From Gammaproteobacteria bacterium (GTDB taxonomy: Bacteria; Pseudomonadota; Gammaproteobacteria; Xanthomonadales; Rhodanobacteraceae): a DNA stretch of 45,470 nucleotides. This document shows, one piece after another, positions 1 to 7,973 of the stretch; the stretch's first letter is position 1, and the number at the start of each line of letters is the position of its first letter. The notes beneath the pieces are model-generated. The model did not search any database. It was not told where the DNA came from and was given only the letters and a program-made list of their open reading frames with translations. Both the position numbers and the translations under genes were made by a program. Location: positions 1-45,470 of the forward strand of contig SHNG01000124.1 of the NCBI GenBank assembly GCA_004295005.1. The letters are read 5' to 3'.

Positions 1-2
1 TG

Positions 3-503
3 TTTGCCAACTATGCCAAGCACAACCAGACCGGCGAGCCGATGCCGCAGGCACTGGTCGACAAGATCGTCAAGGCGCGCGCCTTCAACCAGGGCTATGG
101 CACGGTCGAATACCTCGCCGCCGCATTGCTCGACCAGGCCTGGCACCAGCTCGGTGCCGATGCCCCGTTGCAGGATGTCAATGCGTTCGAGACCGATGCG
201 CTCAAGCGTTTCAAGGTCGACATGGCCGAAGTGCCGCCGCGCTACAAGACGCCTTACTTCGCGCACATCTGGGGTGGCGGCTACTCAGCCGGCTACTACG
301 CCTACCTGTGGAGCGAAGTGCTCGATCACGATGCTTTCCAGTGGTTCAAGGAGCATGGTGGCCTGACCCGCGAAAACGGCGACACCTTCCGCAACCAGGT
401 GCTCTCGCGCGGCAACAGCGAAGAACTGGCCATGATGTATCGCAACTTCCGCGGCAAGGATCCCAGCGTGGAGCCCCTGCTGGAGTTCCGCGGCCTGAAG
501 TAA
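3..503 (+). CDS. dcp: Peptidyl-dipeptidase Dcp (M3 metallopeptidase), C-terminal part
   Basis: Only the last ~166 codons are in the window; the frame is open from base 3 and ends at TAA 501-503. The tail matches the end of M3-family Dcp/oligopeptidase A enzymes: a WGGGYSAGYYAYLW segment, then GGLTREN and LSRGNSE, ending in FRGLK. In M3 enzymes this region lies after the HExxH zinc site (outside the window) and contributes tyrosines to substrate binding. Family role: removal of C-terminal dipeptides from short peptides, cytoplasmic or periplasmic depending on the member; the N-terminus that would decide location is missing. It is followed by a hairpin terminator, so it appears to end its transcription unit. 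Family assignment is secure; choice of Dcp over PrlC rests on the recognisable Dcp-like tail. Confidence 0.9.
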   Translation, partial: FANYAKHNQTGEPMPQALVDKIVKARAFNQGYGTVEYLAAALLDQAWHQLGADAPLQDVNAFETDALKRFKVDMAEVPPRYKTPYFAHIWGGGYSAGYYAYLWSEVLDHDAFQWFKEHGGLTRENGDTFRNQVLSRGNSEELAMMYRNFRGKDPSVEPLLEFRGLK

Positions 504-522
504 CCCGGAAAACATGCTCCGC

Positions 523-553
523 GAAAAAGGCCGGCAATGCCGGCCTATTTCAT
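523..553 (+). terminator. Rho-independent-type terminator after dcp
   Basis: A perfect 9-bp palindrome (arms 528-536 and 538-546, AGGCCGGCA/TGCCGGCCT) lies 20 bp after the dcp stop. It is preceded by an A run and followed by a T-rich stretch, so it may work in both directions. Confidence 0.75.
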
Positions 554-589
554 TTGCGGCAGCGCAAAAAATCATCCCTTCCTCGCATC

Positions 590-621
590 GTCGGTTCCGC
601 GGCTGTGCCGCTTGAACCGAC
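590..621. repeat. REP-like palindrome, copy 1 (GTCGG family)
   Basis: A 32-nt imperfect hairpin: 8-nt outer arms GTCGGTTC (590-597) and GAACCGAC (614-621), and inner arms GCGGC/GCCGC around a TGT loop. Two other places in the window (7766-7797, 23432-23463) have the same 8-1-5-3-5-2-8 architecture with different but still paired bases, which marks a dispersed structured element. Confidence 0.75.
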
Positions 622-898
622 CTGCATTCGGGCCGAAACCGCGACGCGCCATTTGAACCGAACTGCGCGTTGCGTCTGATTGATGATCGTGGCACGAATT
701 CGCACTGTTCTCCGATTGTGTCCCCGGTGAGGACGTTTGCAGCCGAGGTGGGATTTGGATTCGATACCGCACATCGACCCATCCTTCACGAAGCCGCCTG
801 TGCGAGCGACTCAAAGCGCGCGCGGGCGGCGCGGATTTCGCCGGATGCGGGGCGCTCGCGTATCATGCTCACCTGTTTGCCTGAACCTGATTACGGGC
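622..898. other. Intergenic region upstream of the sigma factor gene, no gene seen
   Basis: About 280 bp between the REP-like element and the sigma factor start. The sigma reading frame stays open back to an ATG at 737, but that extension (rich in R, P and S) has no family resemblance, so it is treated as untranslated. No confident promoter was found. Confidence 0.5.
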
Positions 899-1444
899 AT
901 GAGCGAGATCACCGAACTGCTGCGCGCGGCGCAGTCCGGCGACAACGCGTCGCTGGATGCCGTATTCGAACGCGTCTATGCGGAACTGCGCGCCTTGGCC
1001 GCTGCGCGGCTGGCCAGCCAGCCTGGCGAGAACACCCTCAGTGCCACCGCACTGGTGCACGAGTCCTACCTCAAGCTCAGCGAAGCCGCACAACTCAGCC
1101 TGACCGATCGCAAGCATTTCTTTGCCTGTGCAGCGCGCGCGATGCGCCAGATCCTGGTCGACCGCGCGCGCTCGCGCAGTGCCGACAAGCGCGGCGGCGG
1201 CATCGAGCCACTGACCCTCTCGCACGCGGAGGGTATCGATGGCGACCAGCCCGAAGTGCTCGATCTCGACGTTGCCCTTGATCGGCTGGATGAGATCGAC
1301 GGCAGCCTGCGTGAATTGGTGGAATTGCGCGTGTTTGCCGGGCTGACTCTTCAGCAGGTTGCCGACACCAGCGGTCGATCCCTGCGCAGCGTCAATCGCG
1401 ATTGGCAACGCGCCCGCGCCTTGTTGCTGGCGCAATTGGATTGA
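899..1444 (+). CDS. ECF-like RNA polymerase sigma factor (TIGR02999-type)
   Basis: 181 aa. Starts MSEITELLRAAQSGD, a typical opening of the short sigma-70-like factors grouped as TIGR02999. Region 2 features are around residues 10-90, including TALVHESYLKL and RKHFFACAARAMRQILVDRAR. Region 4 is at the end, with LRELVELRVFAGLTLQQVADTSG followed by RSLRSVNRDWQRARALL, a helix-turn-helix for the -35 element. The start at 899 gives the family's normal N-terminus although the frame is open further upstream. It lies 6 bp before a Ser/Thr kinase with TPRs, and this sigma/kinase pairing recurs in Xanthomonadales and other bacteria. Inference: the kinase or its TPR region controls, or is transcribed by, this factor. 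No anti-sigma gene is seen. Confidence 0.88.
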   Translation: MSEITELLRAAQSGDNASLDAVFERVYAELRALAAARLASQPGENTLSATALVHESYLKLSEAAQLSLTDRKHFFACAARAMRQILVDRARSRSADKRGGGIEPLTLSHAEGIDGDQPEVLDLDVALDRLDEIDGSLRELVELRVFAGLTLQQVADTSGRSLRSVNRDWQRARALLLAQLD

Positions 1445-1450
1445 ATCCGC

Positions 1451-4072
1451 ATGGACGCTGCGGACCGTTCAGCCTGGCAGCACGCGGACCGCCTGTTCGC
1501 CGAACTGATCGAGCTTGATGCACAAGAGCGCGCGCGGCGCCTCGAATCCCTGACGGCACCGGAAGCGGTGCGCGAACATCTGCTGCGCATGCTGGCCAGC
1601 ACCCGCAAGCAGACCTGGCTCGACCACGAGGATCCGGTCTTGTCTGCAACAGCAACACCCGCGCGCGGGCTGGAACCGGTGCCCATGCGCGGCCGACGCC
1701 TGGGTCATTGGGAGATCGGCGAGGAACTCGGTCGCGGCGGCATGGCCGTGGTCTATCGTGCACGTCGTGTGGATGGTGCGGTCAATCAGGAAGTTGCCCT
1801 CAAGGTGCTGACCGTAGCATCGCTGAGCCGACACGGTGCCGAAAGCTTCCGCGGCGAAACCCGCATCCTCGCGCGCCTGCGACATCCCCACATCGTTGGA
1901 CTGCTCGACACCGGCATCACCGACGATGGCACGCCCTGGCTGGCCATGCCCCTGGTCGACGGCGTGCACATCAGCCGCTGGTGTGACGAACATGCGCTGG
2001 ACACGCGCGCCACCGTGCATCTGTTCCTGCAGGTGGCCGGAGCGGTTGCATCCGCGCACCGCAGCCTGGTCATCCATCGCGACATCAAACCTTCCAATGT
2101 GCTGGTCGATGCGGAAGGCCAGGTGCATCTGCTGGACTTCGGCATTGGGCGCCTGCTCAACGAGGTCGATCACGCCACGGTCACCCAATGGCGCGCCTTG
2201 ACGCCCGGATATGCCGCACCGGAACAGCACAGCGGCGAATCGGTGACCACTGCGGTCGACGTGCATGGCCTGGGCGCACTGCTCTATCGCCTGCTCACCG
2301 GCCAGCCTCCGCGCGGCGCCGATTCGGCGGATATCACCTTGCCGTCGCAGGCCGCTGCGCGCCAGGCGCAGGCTTCGAGCCGACACCGCTTGGCCCTGCT
2401 CAAGGATCTCGACCCGGTGTTGATGAAGGCACTGGCCGCTGATCCGGCGAACCGCTACGCCTCGGTCGATGCGTTCAGCGCCGATTTGCAGCGTTGGCTG
2501 CACGGCAAGCCGGTGTTGGCTACGCCACCCAGCCGCAGCTATCGCTTGCGCAAATTCATCTCTCGCCATCGTCTTGGCGTGGCTGCCACATCGGGTTTGC
2601 TCGTGCTGTTGCTGGCTGGCGTCGCTGCCACGCTGTGGCAGGCCCGCCGTGCACAATTCGAGGCCGAGCGCGCCGTGGCCGTGAAGGGGTTGCTGGTAGA
2701 CATCCTGCAATCTGCCGATCCGACCCGCACCGGCGGTGCGGATCCACCGGCCTCGGATCTGCTGCGCCTGGGCGCCGATCGCGTGCACAGCCAATTGGCT
2801 GATCGCCCCTTGCTGCAGGCGGAAATGTTGTTGCTGATCGGCCGCGCCCAGTTGGCCCGCGGATTCCTTGAGCAGTCCAAGGTTTCCCTGGATAGCGCCC
2901 TGGCCCTGTATGCCGAAGGCCTGGTGGATGCCGACTTGCTGGCACAAACACAAACCGATCGCGCCATGCTCGACTACGAGCTGGGTGACAATGGTGCCGC
3001 GGTGCAGCGCTTGCGCGAAGCGGATCGGAGTTCGGCGAATGCCGCACAGCCCCTGCGCTGGAAGATCCGTGCACATTTGGCCGACCAGTTGCTTGTCGCC
3101 CGCGAATTCGACGAGGCACACACGGTTGCCAGCGAACTGATCCAATCCATGCGGTCCATGGGTGAGACTGCTTCGGACACCTATTTCTTTGCGTTGCGCT
3201 CATTGGGGGCGGTCAAGAGTGCACGCGGCGAGCATGCCCAGGCCATCGACCTCCTGCTCCAGTCCGAGCGTGGCCTGCTCCAGTATCACGCGAAGAGCGA
3301 TCTGCTTGCCTCCACCCGCAACGAGCTTGGCTTGGCCTACCTTGCCGTCGGCAAGCAGGACCTCGCCGAACAAGCCTGGAGCGCGGCGCTTGAGCAACAG
3401 CAGCGCATGTATGGAGAAGCCCACGCGATCACCTTGACCACGCGGGTCAATTTGGCTGGATTGCATCTGCAACAAGGCGGGGCGGCCGAGGCGGTCACCG
3501 AGTTCGAACGCATCCTGGAGATCGAACAAACGATTCACGATGACCGGCCCCATCCGCAGATCGTTTCCGATTTTGGCTGGCTGGCAATGGCCCATTATCA
3601 ATCCGGCAGCATCGACAAGGCCATTGGCATCGTGCAATCCGCGCAGCAGATGGTTGACCAGCTGCCCGAATCGGAACGCGCGACGCTGGCCTGGGTCAAT
3701 CGGCTGAAGGGCCTGTTGCACTTTGAACTTGGCAAGGAGGATGCGGCAGCGTTGCTCGGAGACGTATCTGATCGCTGTCGGGATCTGGACGGGATGTCAT
3801 TGGGTTCTCGCTGGGGCTGCCTTGCCGGATTGCTGCTGGCCGCCGAGGCGGGACGATGCCAGGTGCCCAAACTCGAATCGGATTTGGATGCCGAATCCAC
3901 GGCCATCGAACACCGCTGGATGGCCGTTTACGAGTTGCTCCGGGCACTCTGCGGCGAGCCTGCGCAACGCGAGGCGGCCGCCCATGCCCTGGCCAAATTG
4001 ACCGCGGACGAAAAGCCTCCGTTTCCAGGCTGGCTGGAACAACGCATACGGGCCTTGAACGTCCCGCAATGA
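1451..4072 (+). CDS. Membrane Ser/Thr protein kinase with TPR-like C-terminal region
   Basis: 873 aa. The Hanks-type kinase domain spans roughly residues 85-350 with its catalytic motifs present: glycine loop GRGGMA (94-99), ATP-binding lysine in VALK (K118), HRDIKPSN (209-216), DFG (229-231), and an APE-type motif APEQ (256-259). One transmembrane helix follows (about 376-395), placing the kinase in the cytoplasm and the rest probably in the periplasm. The remaining ~470 residues are helical, with repeated Ala/Leu-rich 34-residue-like units (for example LGLAYLAVGKQDLAEQAW and TRVNLAGLHLQQGGAAEAVTEFERIL), as in TPR sensor domains. It starts 6 bp after the sigma factor stop, so the two are probably one operon. 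Substrate unknown; phosphorylation of the sigma factor or of another partner is inference. Confidence 0.9.
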   Translation: MDAADRSAWQHADRLFAELIELDAQERARRLESLTAPEAVREHLLRMLASTRKQTWLDHEDPVLSATATPARGLEPVPMRGRRLGHWEIGEELGRGGMAVVYRARRVDGAVNQEVALKVLTVASLSRHGAESFRGETRILARLRHPHIVGLLDTGITDDGTPWLAMPLVDGVHISRWCDEHALDTRATVHLFLQVAGAVASAHRSLVIHRDIKPSNVLVDAEGQVHLLDFGIGRLLNEVDHATVTQWRALTPGYAAPEQHSGESVTTAVDVHGLGALLYRLLTGQPPRGADSADITLPSQAAARQAQASSRHRLALLKDLDPVLMKALAADPANRYASVDAFSADLQRWLHGKPVLATPPSRSYRLRKFISRHRLGVAATSGLLVLLLAGVAATLWQARRAQFEAERAVAVKGLLVDILQSADPTRTGGADPPASDLLRLGADRVHSQLADRPLLQAEMLLLIGRAQLARGFLEQSKVSLDSALALYAEGLVDADLLAQTQTDRAMLDYELGDNGAAVQRLREADRSSANAAQPLRWKIRAHLADQLLVAREFDEAHTVASELIQSMRSMGETASDTYFFALRSLGAVKSARGEHAQAIDLLLQSERGLLQYHAKSDLLASTRNELGLAYLAVGKQDLAEQAWSAALEQQQRMYGEAHAITLTTRVNLAGLHLQQGGAAEAVTEFERILEIEQTIHDDRPHPQIVSDFGWLAMAHYQSGSIDKAIGIVQSAQQMVDQLPESERATLAWVNRLKGLLHFELGKEDAAALLGDVSDRCRDLDGMSLGSRWGCLAGLLLAAEAGRCQVPKLESDLDAESTAIEHRWMAVYELLRALCGEPAQREAAAHALAKLTADEKPPFPGWLEQRIRALNVPQ

Positions 4073-4218
4073 GCTTGCCTCGACAATGCGCGGAGCTATC
4101 CGCGAATCGTGGGGTGGATTTCGTTGTACCCGATGTCACCCGCCATGTCCGCTTGGGCGCGCCGGGCACCCAGCACCAGCAGTCCTTTTGCATCACTCAA
4201 ACAAAGGTGCACAACTTT

Positions 4219-4246
4219 TTGTATGAAAACAGTTCTGGTGTAGAAT
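4219..4246 (+). promoter_or_regulatory. Probable sigma-70 promoter of the LPxG-tail protein gene
   Basis: TTGTAT (4219-4224), a 16-bp spacer and TAGAAT (4241-4246) lie about 30 bp before the start codon, in a locally AT-rich stretch. A GGGAGGGG ribosome binding site follows at 4260-4267. Confidence 0.6.
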
Positions 4247-4276
4247 TCGCGCACCAACCGGGAGGGGTTTCCAGTC

Positions 4277-4939
4277 ATGCCCAAGTCGCAATGTCTTCGT
4301 TTTCTCGTCCTCGGCCTTTTGCTGTCCGCAACCAGCGTCTGCGCCGCACCGGTCACCTTCAATTTCACCTTTGATGATCCGAATTCCACCGCCCAGGCCG
4401 TGGGTTCGATCACTTTCGAAGACACCCTGCTGGCCAATCCGGGCGTCAACGATTTCTTCCTGCCCGATCCGGCGGTTCTGGCGTTGAACGTCACCGTCAG
4501 CGGTTCGGCGGCCGGCAATGGCACATTCACCATGGCCGATTTCGTGGAGGTCGTTTTCGACACAGACGGCGCCACTTTGGATCTTGGCAGCCAACTGGTT
4601 GGCCAGGTAACACCGGATTCGTCGATCTGGGGTACGCCAGATGGCAACAGTGGTGATTTCAATTTGTTTTCTTTTGCCCCGAAAAGCAGACCGGAGCGTT
4701 ACAACCAACAGGGCAATGCGCCCACGGGATCCAATGCCCCGAATGGCGTTTTCTATTTCACCCTGGGTGCCAACGGCGGAAATGACGAGCCCATGGAGCT
4801 GATCGGCATGGCTCCTACGGGTGGCCCGATCACGCCCCCGGCTACCCTGCCGATTGGTCGTGAAGCGATGCTGCTGCTGGCCAGCATGCTCGGACTGGTT
4901 GCCGCATTTGCGATTCGCCGACGCAAGCGGCGCGCCTGA
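4277..4939 (+). CDS. Secreted protein with C-terminal LPxG/TM/Arg sorting-like tail
   Basis: 220 aa, function unknown. It has an N-terminal signal peptide (basic MPKSQCLR, then a hydrophobic stretch to about VCAAP). The middle is a beta-rich, Asn/Asp/Gly-rich region (FNFTFDDPN, ALNVTVSGSAAGNG) like many PEP-CTERM-type extracellular proteins. The C-terminus carries LPIG, a hydrophobic helix of about 18 residues and the basic tail RRRKRRA. This layout resembles IPTL-CTERM/PEP-CTERM sorting signals recognised by exosortase-type systems, but LPIG is not the classical motif. The protein at 31493-32581 ends with a very similar LPVG tail. Own promoter, a good ribosome binding site (GGGAGGGG) and a terminator downstream make it a single-gene unit. 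Confidence 0.7.
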   Translation: MPKSQCLRFLVLGLLLSATSVCAAPVTFNFTFDDPNSTAQAVGSITFEDTLLANPGVNDFFLPDPAVLALNVTVSGSAAGNGTFTMADFVEVVFDTDGATLDLGSQLVGQVTPDSSIWGTPDGNSGDFNLFSFAPKSRPERYNQQGNAPTGSNAPNGVFYFTLGANGGNDEPMELIGMAPTGGPITPPATLPIGREAMLLLASMLGLVAAFAIRRRKRRA

Positions 4940-4962
4940 TTGCACAAGACATGTTGTTTACG

Positions 4963-4993
4963 GAAAGGGCCCGCAACAGCGGGCCTTTTCTCT
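4963..4993 (+). terminator. Terminator after the LPxG-tail protein gene
   Basis: A hairpin with arms AAAGGGCCCGC and GCGGGCCTTTT around an ACA-type loop, followed by TCTCTTT, lies 24 bp after the stop codon at 4939. Confidence 0.85.
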
Positions 4994-5046
4994 TTGCGAT
5001 GTCCCACAATACGCACCCCGCATGCGGCACGCCCGGAATCCTGCAA

Positions 5047-5469
5047 ATGAACCACCCCGATCAAGACGGACTACCGAAAGCCTCGGCCCTACGTCGGGCC
5101 GCGCCCTGGATTGCGGGTGGTTTTCTTGCCTTGATGGTGCTGGGCGTGCTTGCCGCCGTCGGCAGTGTTGCCTGGTACGGATTCGGGATGTTCAACGACC
5201 AAGCCAAGGCCGCGATCCGCAACAACCCGGGCGTGATCGAGGCGGTCGGTGAAATCCGCGAGATTCGGATGGATTTCACCGCCACCGGCAACACCTCCGG
5301 TGCGGAAACCTTTGCCTACCGCATCGAAGGCGAGCGCGCGAACGGCTTGCTGGTGGGCCGATTCGTGACCGTGAGCGGTGACACCGAGGAGCTGCGTGAG
5401 GGCCGTTTGACCCTCGATGATGGTCGCGTTATTGCCCTGCCGATTTCCGCAACGCCCAGCTCACCTTGA
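5047..5469 (+). CDS. Small membrane protein, Coa1-like
   Basis: 140 aa from the ATG at 5047. The same frame is open back to 4951, but that would run through the upstream terminator. A short polar N-terminus is followed by one transmembrane helix (about residues 22-46, WIAGGFLALMVLGVLAAVGSVAW). A periplasmic domain then contains QAKAAIRNNPGVIEAVGEIREI. The NPxVxExxG pattern after the helix resembles the cytochrome oxidase assembly factor Coa1 family, which has uncharacterised bacterial members. No cytochrome oxidase genes are nearby, so a role in oxidase assembly is only suggested by the family. Its 3' end overlaps the convergent gene at 5461-5979 by 9 bp. Confidence 0.6.
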   Translation: MNHPDQDGLPKASALRRAAPWIAGGFLALMVLGVLAAVGSVAWYGFGMFNDQAKAAIRNNPGVIEAVGEIREIRMDFTATGNTSGAETFAYRIEGERANGLLVGRFVTVSGDTEELREGRLTLDDGRVIALPISATPSSP

Positions 5470-5979
5470 GTGTGCCGCGCTGGATCTTTTGCCTGCGAAC
5501 ACCAACGCCATGATCAGGCCCACGCCCATGTGCACGAGGATGTCGGTCACCGACAACCAGCCGCTCCAGCGCGGGAAAACTTCAGGGAAGCGCAACGGCA
5601 ACACGATGCCGTACATCACCGCATACAAGCCCAAACCATAGAGTGAGCCGCTGATCCACGGCTTGCCAAGCAACGCGGGCCTGAGCCGAACCGCAAGTGC
5701 AAATACCAGCACCATCACCGCCATGATGCCGTAGTGGGTAATCAGTCCGAGCAGCGCCGAGGTGACGCCGCCCGCGTAGGCATCACTGCCCTGCCAACCG
5801 CTGGCCACGCTTTGCAGCACCTGCTCGGCGGATCGGCCGCGTACCCATGCGCTGGCGATGAAGGCATACGTGATATCAAGTGTTCCCGCGCCGAGCCAGG
5901 CGGCCAGAAACCGCGTGCCAATGGCGGTCCGCAACCAGGGAAGTTTCGAATCGACTGCCGCGGTCTTCATGTTTTTCAT
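5461..5979 (-). CDS. Four-helix inner-membrane protein of unknown function
   Basis: 172 aa from ATG at 5979, chosen because GGGGGAG lies at 5987-5993, about 7 bp upstream. Four hydrophobic segments are visible: about 20-42, 72-98, 110-130 and 143-164. The segment LDITYAFIASAW followed by VLQSVASGWQGSDAYAGG and a second helix LLGLITHYGIMAVMVLVFAL resembles conserved but unnamed bacterial membrane proteins; I do not recognise a named family. It is convergent with, and overlaps by 9 bp, the Coa1-like gene. It lies 55 bp downstream of the M48 protease gene on the same strand and may be the last gene of that operon. Confidence 0.75.
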   Translation of the reverse strand: MKNMKTAAVDSKLPWLRTAIGTRFLAAWLGAGTLDITYAFIASAWVRGRSAEQVLQSVASGWQGSDAYAGGVTSALLGLITHYGIMAVMVLVFALAVRLRPALLGKPWISGSLYGLGLYAVMYGIVLPLRFPEVFPRWSGWLSVTDILVHMGVGLIMALVFAGKRSSAAHSR

Positions 5980-6034
5980 GCGTGGATCTCCCCCTGCATG
6001 CTCCGTTTTGACAGTGCCCCCGCAAAGGACCGGG

Positions 6035-6883
6035 TCATTGAGGTGCATCCATCCCATCTTCTGCCGACAACGGCACCAGCGCGGGTGTGCCATTCCATTG
6101 CCCAGCCGCTTCACGCATGCGCTGGATGCGCCTGGCATCGGCGGGATGGGTCGAGAGCAAGGTCGGCATGGTGATTTCGCGGTGCTCGCGACCGTAGTCA
6201 TCGAGCACTTCGAACACCGCGGCCGCACCACCGGCGTGGCCGTACATGCGCTGCAGGCCAAGCAATGCTTCGGTATCCGCTGCGCTTTCAGCCTGACGTG
6301 AATAACCCAGTTGCACCAGGCGCGCGATGCCGGGCGCCAACGATCGCGCATCACCCCCGAGCGCGACCATGAGCAATGCCAGACTGGCACCCCCGCCGAC
6401 AGCGGCAATCGGATCGCGCGCCTTGATGTGGCCAACCTCATGCGCGATCACCAGGGCCAGCGCATTTTCGCTGGGCATGCGGCGGTACAAGCCGCGATTG
6501 ACGACCAGGTGTCCGCCGAGGGTGGCAAAGGCATTCGGAACATCATTGTCGGAGAGGTGCACGCGCACGCTCATGCCCTGCGGCAAATCCATGTTCGCGG
6601 CCACACGCGCGGTCAGCGTGCGCAGGCGCTCGAGGATGCGCGTGTGCTCGGCATCGGCAGGCGCTTCGACCACGTTGGACAAACCGATCACGCGATCACC
6701 GACCCACGCGGCCTCCGTGGAAAACGGTACCCAGCGCGCCAGCCAACCGCCGGCAAGATAAAGCACTGCCGCCAGAATCAACACGCAGATGCCGAGCCCG
6801 GCGAGCAGGCGCAGGAATTCCGCCAGCACGCTTTCGCGCGAAACATTGACCTCGTGCGGAACCGGCGGGTTTTCCCAGCTCAT
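6035..6883 (-). CDS. M48-family membrane metalloprotease
   Basis: 282 aa. One N-terminal transmembrane helix (about 25-48), then an M48 peptidase domain: zinc motif HEVGH (148-152) inside VIAHEVGHIKARDP, and SRQAESAADTEAL with E199 as the third zinc ligand and D203 following. Family role: zinc endopeptidases of the HtpX/BepA type in envelope quality control. Here the catalytic domain follows a single helix, so it probably faces the periplasm (inferred). The C-terminus after STHPADARRIQRM has no TPRs, unlike BepA. Its start codon overlaps the stop of the upstream YbjQ-like gene (ATGA at 6880-6883), so translation is probably coupled. Confidence 0.9.
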   Translation of the reverse strand: MSWENPPVPHEVNVSRESVLAEFLRLLAGLGICVLILAAVLYLAGGWLARWVPFSTEAAWVGDRVIGLSNVVEAPADAEHTRILERLRTLTARVAANMDLPQGMSVRVHLSDNDVPNAFATLGGHLVVNRGLYRRMPSENALALVIAHEVGHIKARDPIAAVGGGASLALLMVALGGDARSLAPGIARLVQLGYSRQAESAADTEALLGLQRMYGHAGGAAAVFEVLDDYGREHREITMPTLLSTHPADARRIQRMREAAGQWNGTPALVPLSAEDGMDAPQ

Positions 6884-7350
6884 GGTCGATTGGCGGGAAC
6901 CAATGCGGTGCCGTAGGCGATGAATTCGGCGGCGAACAGGGCCTGGCGATTGCTGTCGCTTTCGGACAGGCGCGCGGTTTCGATGCGCACGTTGAAGATC
7001 ATGCTGGCACCGGCCTCGCGTGCCGCCTGCTTCATGCGCACGATCGCTTCGCGTCGCCCGCGATCCATCAGTGATTCATAGGCGGTGAGGCGACCGCCAA
7101 CCAGGCTCTTCAACGATGCCGCGATGCGCTTGAAGTAGTCCTCGGCGATCACCACCGAGCCCACCACCAGCTTCGCGCCGCGAAATTCCTGGTCGGCGGG
7201 TGGATGTTTCTCGCTGAAGACCAATACCTGGCGCAGGATCAATTCCTTCTGCTTGAGTTCCCGAAAATGGCGTGCTTCCGCGGCCCGCCCGAATACCAGG
7301 CCAAGCAGCAGCAGGAAGGCAATGACGCCGAACTGGATGATCAGCTCCAT
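6880..7350 (-). CDS. Membrane-anchored YbjQ-family protein
   Basis: 156 aa. An N-terminal hydrophobic helix (MELIIQFGVIAFLLLLGLVFG) precedes a YbjQ-type (DUF74) domain: VVGSVVIAEDYFKRIAASLKSLVGGRLTAYESLMDRGRREAIVRMKQAAREAGASMIFNVRIET, ending in AEFIAYGTALVP. YbjQ domains form pentamers and are annotated as heavy-metal-binding; their physiological role is unclear. Stand-alone YbjQ proteins are soluble, so the anchor is notable. It starts 2 bp after the stop of a soluble YbjQ protein and overlaps the M48 protease by 4 bp, giving a compact three-gene operon. Confidence 0.85.
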   Translation of the reverse strand: MELIIQFGVIAFLLLLGLVFGRAAEARHFRELKQKELILRQVLVFSEKHPPADQEFRGAKLVVGSVVIAEDYFKRIAASLKSLVGGRLTAYESLMDRGRREAIVRMKQAAREAGASMIFNVRIETARLSESDSNRQALFAAEFIAYGTALVPANRP

Positions 7351-7352
7351 GG

Positions 7353-7667
7353 CTACTGCACCACCACGGCGGTGCCATAGGCCATGACTTCCGCCGCGCC
7401 GGCGGCGATGTTGGAGGTGGCAAAGCGCACGTTCACCACCGCATTCGCCCCCACCGCACGCGCCTGCGCCAGCATGCGTTCGGTGGCCTCTGCACGCGAT
7501 TCGTTGAGCAGCTCAGTGTAGGCCTTGAGTTCACCGCCGACGATGTTCTTGAGTCCTGCGAAGATGTCCTTGCCGACATGCTTGCTGCGCACGGTGGAGC
7601 CTTGCACAAGTCCCAGGTGCCGGGTGATGGACTTGCCGGGAATGCTCTCGAGATTGGTGATTTCCAT
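7353..7667 (-). CDS. YbjQ-family protein (soluble)
   Basis: 104 aa from ATG 7667, preferred over an in-frame ATG at 7688 because AGGGGA sits just upstream of 7667. It is a near full-length YbjQ domain (MEITNLESIPGKSITRHLGLVQGST...; VGGELKAYTELLNESRAEATERMLAQARAVGANAVVNVRFATS; AYGTAVVVQ). First gene of the operon with the membrane-anchored paralog and the M48 protease. The family is a small pentameric fold labelled heavy-metal-binding; function not established. The two paralogs may form mixed rings that recruit soluble subunits to the membrane (inference). Confidence 0.88.
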   Translation of the reverse strand: MEITNLESIPGKSITRHLGLVQGSTVRSKHVGKDIFAGLKNIVGGELKAYTELLNESRAEATERMLAQARAVGANAVVNVRFATSNIAAGAAEVMAYGTAVVVQ

Positions 7668-7765
7668 GAAGTCCCCTGCGTTGGTCATGAATGTCGCCGT
7701 TTGGCGAAAGCAAACATTAGCATCGAAGCCGAGCCTGGTGTCTCGATCTTCGCTGCAACTGCCGT

Positions 7766-7863
7766 GTCGGATCCGGTGCTTTGCACCTTGATCCGACCTG
7801 CAAGGCTCGCTCACACGCCCCGCCGGCGTAGGTCGGCGCAAGCGCCGAAGGCGTGGAGCCGAC
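7766..7863. repeat. REP-like inverted pair (GTCGG family, copies 2a and 2b)
   Basis: Two REP-like hairpins in opposite orientation. Copy 2a (7766-7797) has outer arms GTCGGATC/GATCCGAC and inner arms GGTGC/GCACC around TTT. Copy 2b (7832-7863) has the mirrored layout: outer GTCGGCGC/GAGCCGAC with one mismatch, inner GCGCC/GGCGT around GAA. They lie in the space between the divergent ybjQ and SDR genes, and form a BIME-like composite as at 23432-23526. Confidence 0.78.
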
Positions 7864-7973
7864 AAGCGAATCCTCCACGGCAACGAATCCGACCCGCATC
7901 GGACGGATGCGGGAATTCGGCAGAGCGCGTACGCTTGCGAATCTTCCGCAACTTCGATGCGATGTCCGCACAC

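Noticed and set aside
737-898. Longer start of the sigma factor at 737
   Set aside because: The added 54 residues do not resemble sigma factors, and the normal N-terminus begins at 899.
1469-3145. Long minus-strand open frame (558 codons) opposite the kinase gene
   Set aside because: Gln/His/Arg-rich composition with no family likeness; a mirror effect of the high-GC kinase codons.
4840-4939. Gram-positive LPXTG sortase signal
   Set aside because: The Thr is missing, no sortase gene is seen and the genome is Gram-negative; CTERM-like sorting fits better.
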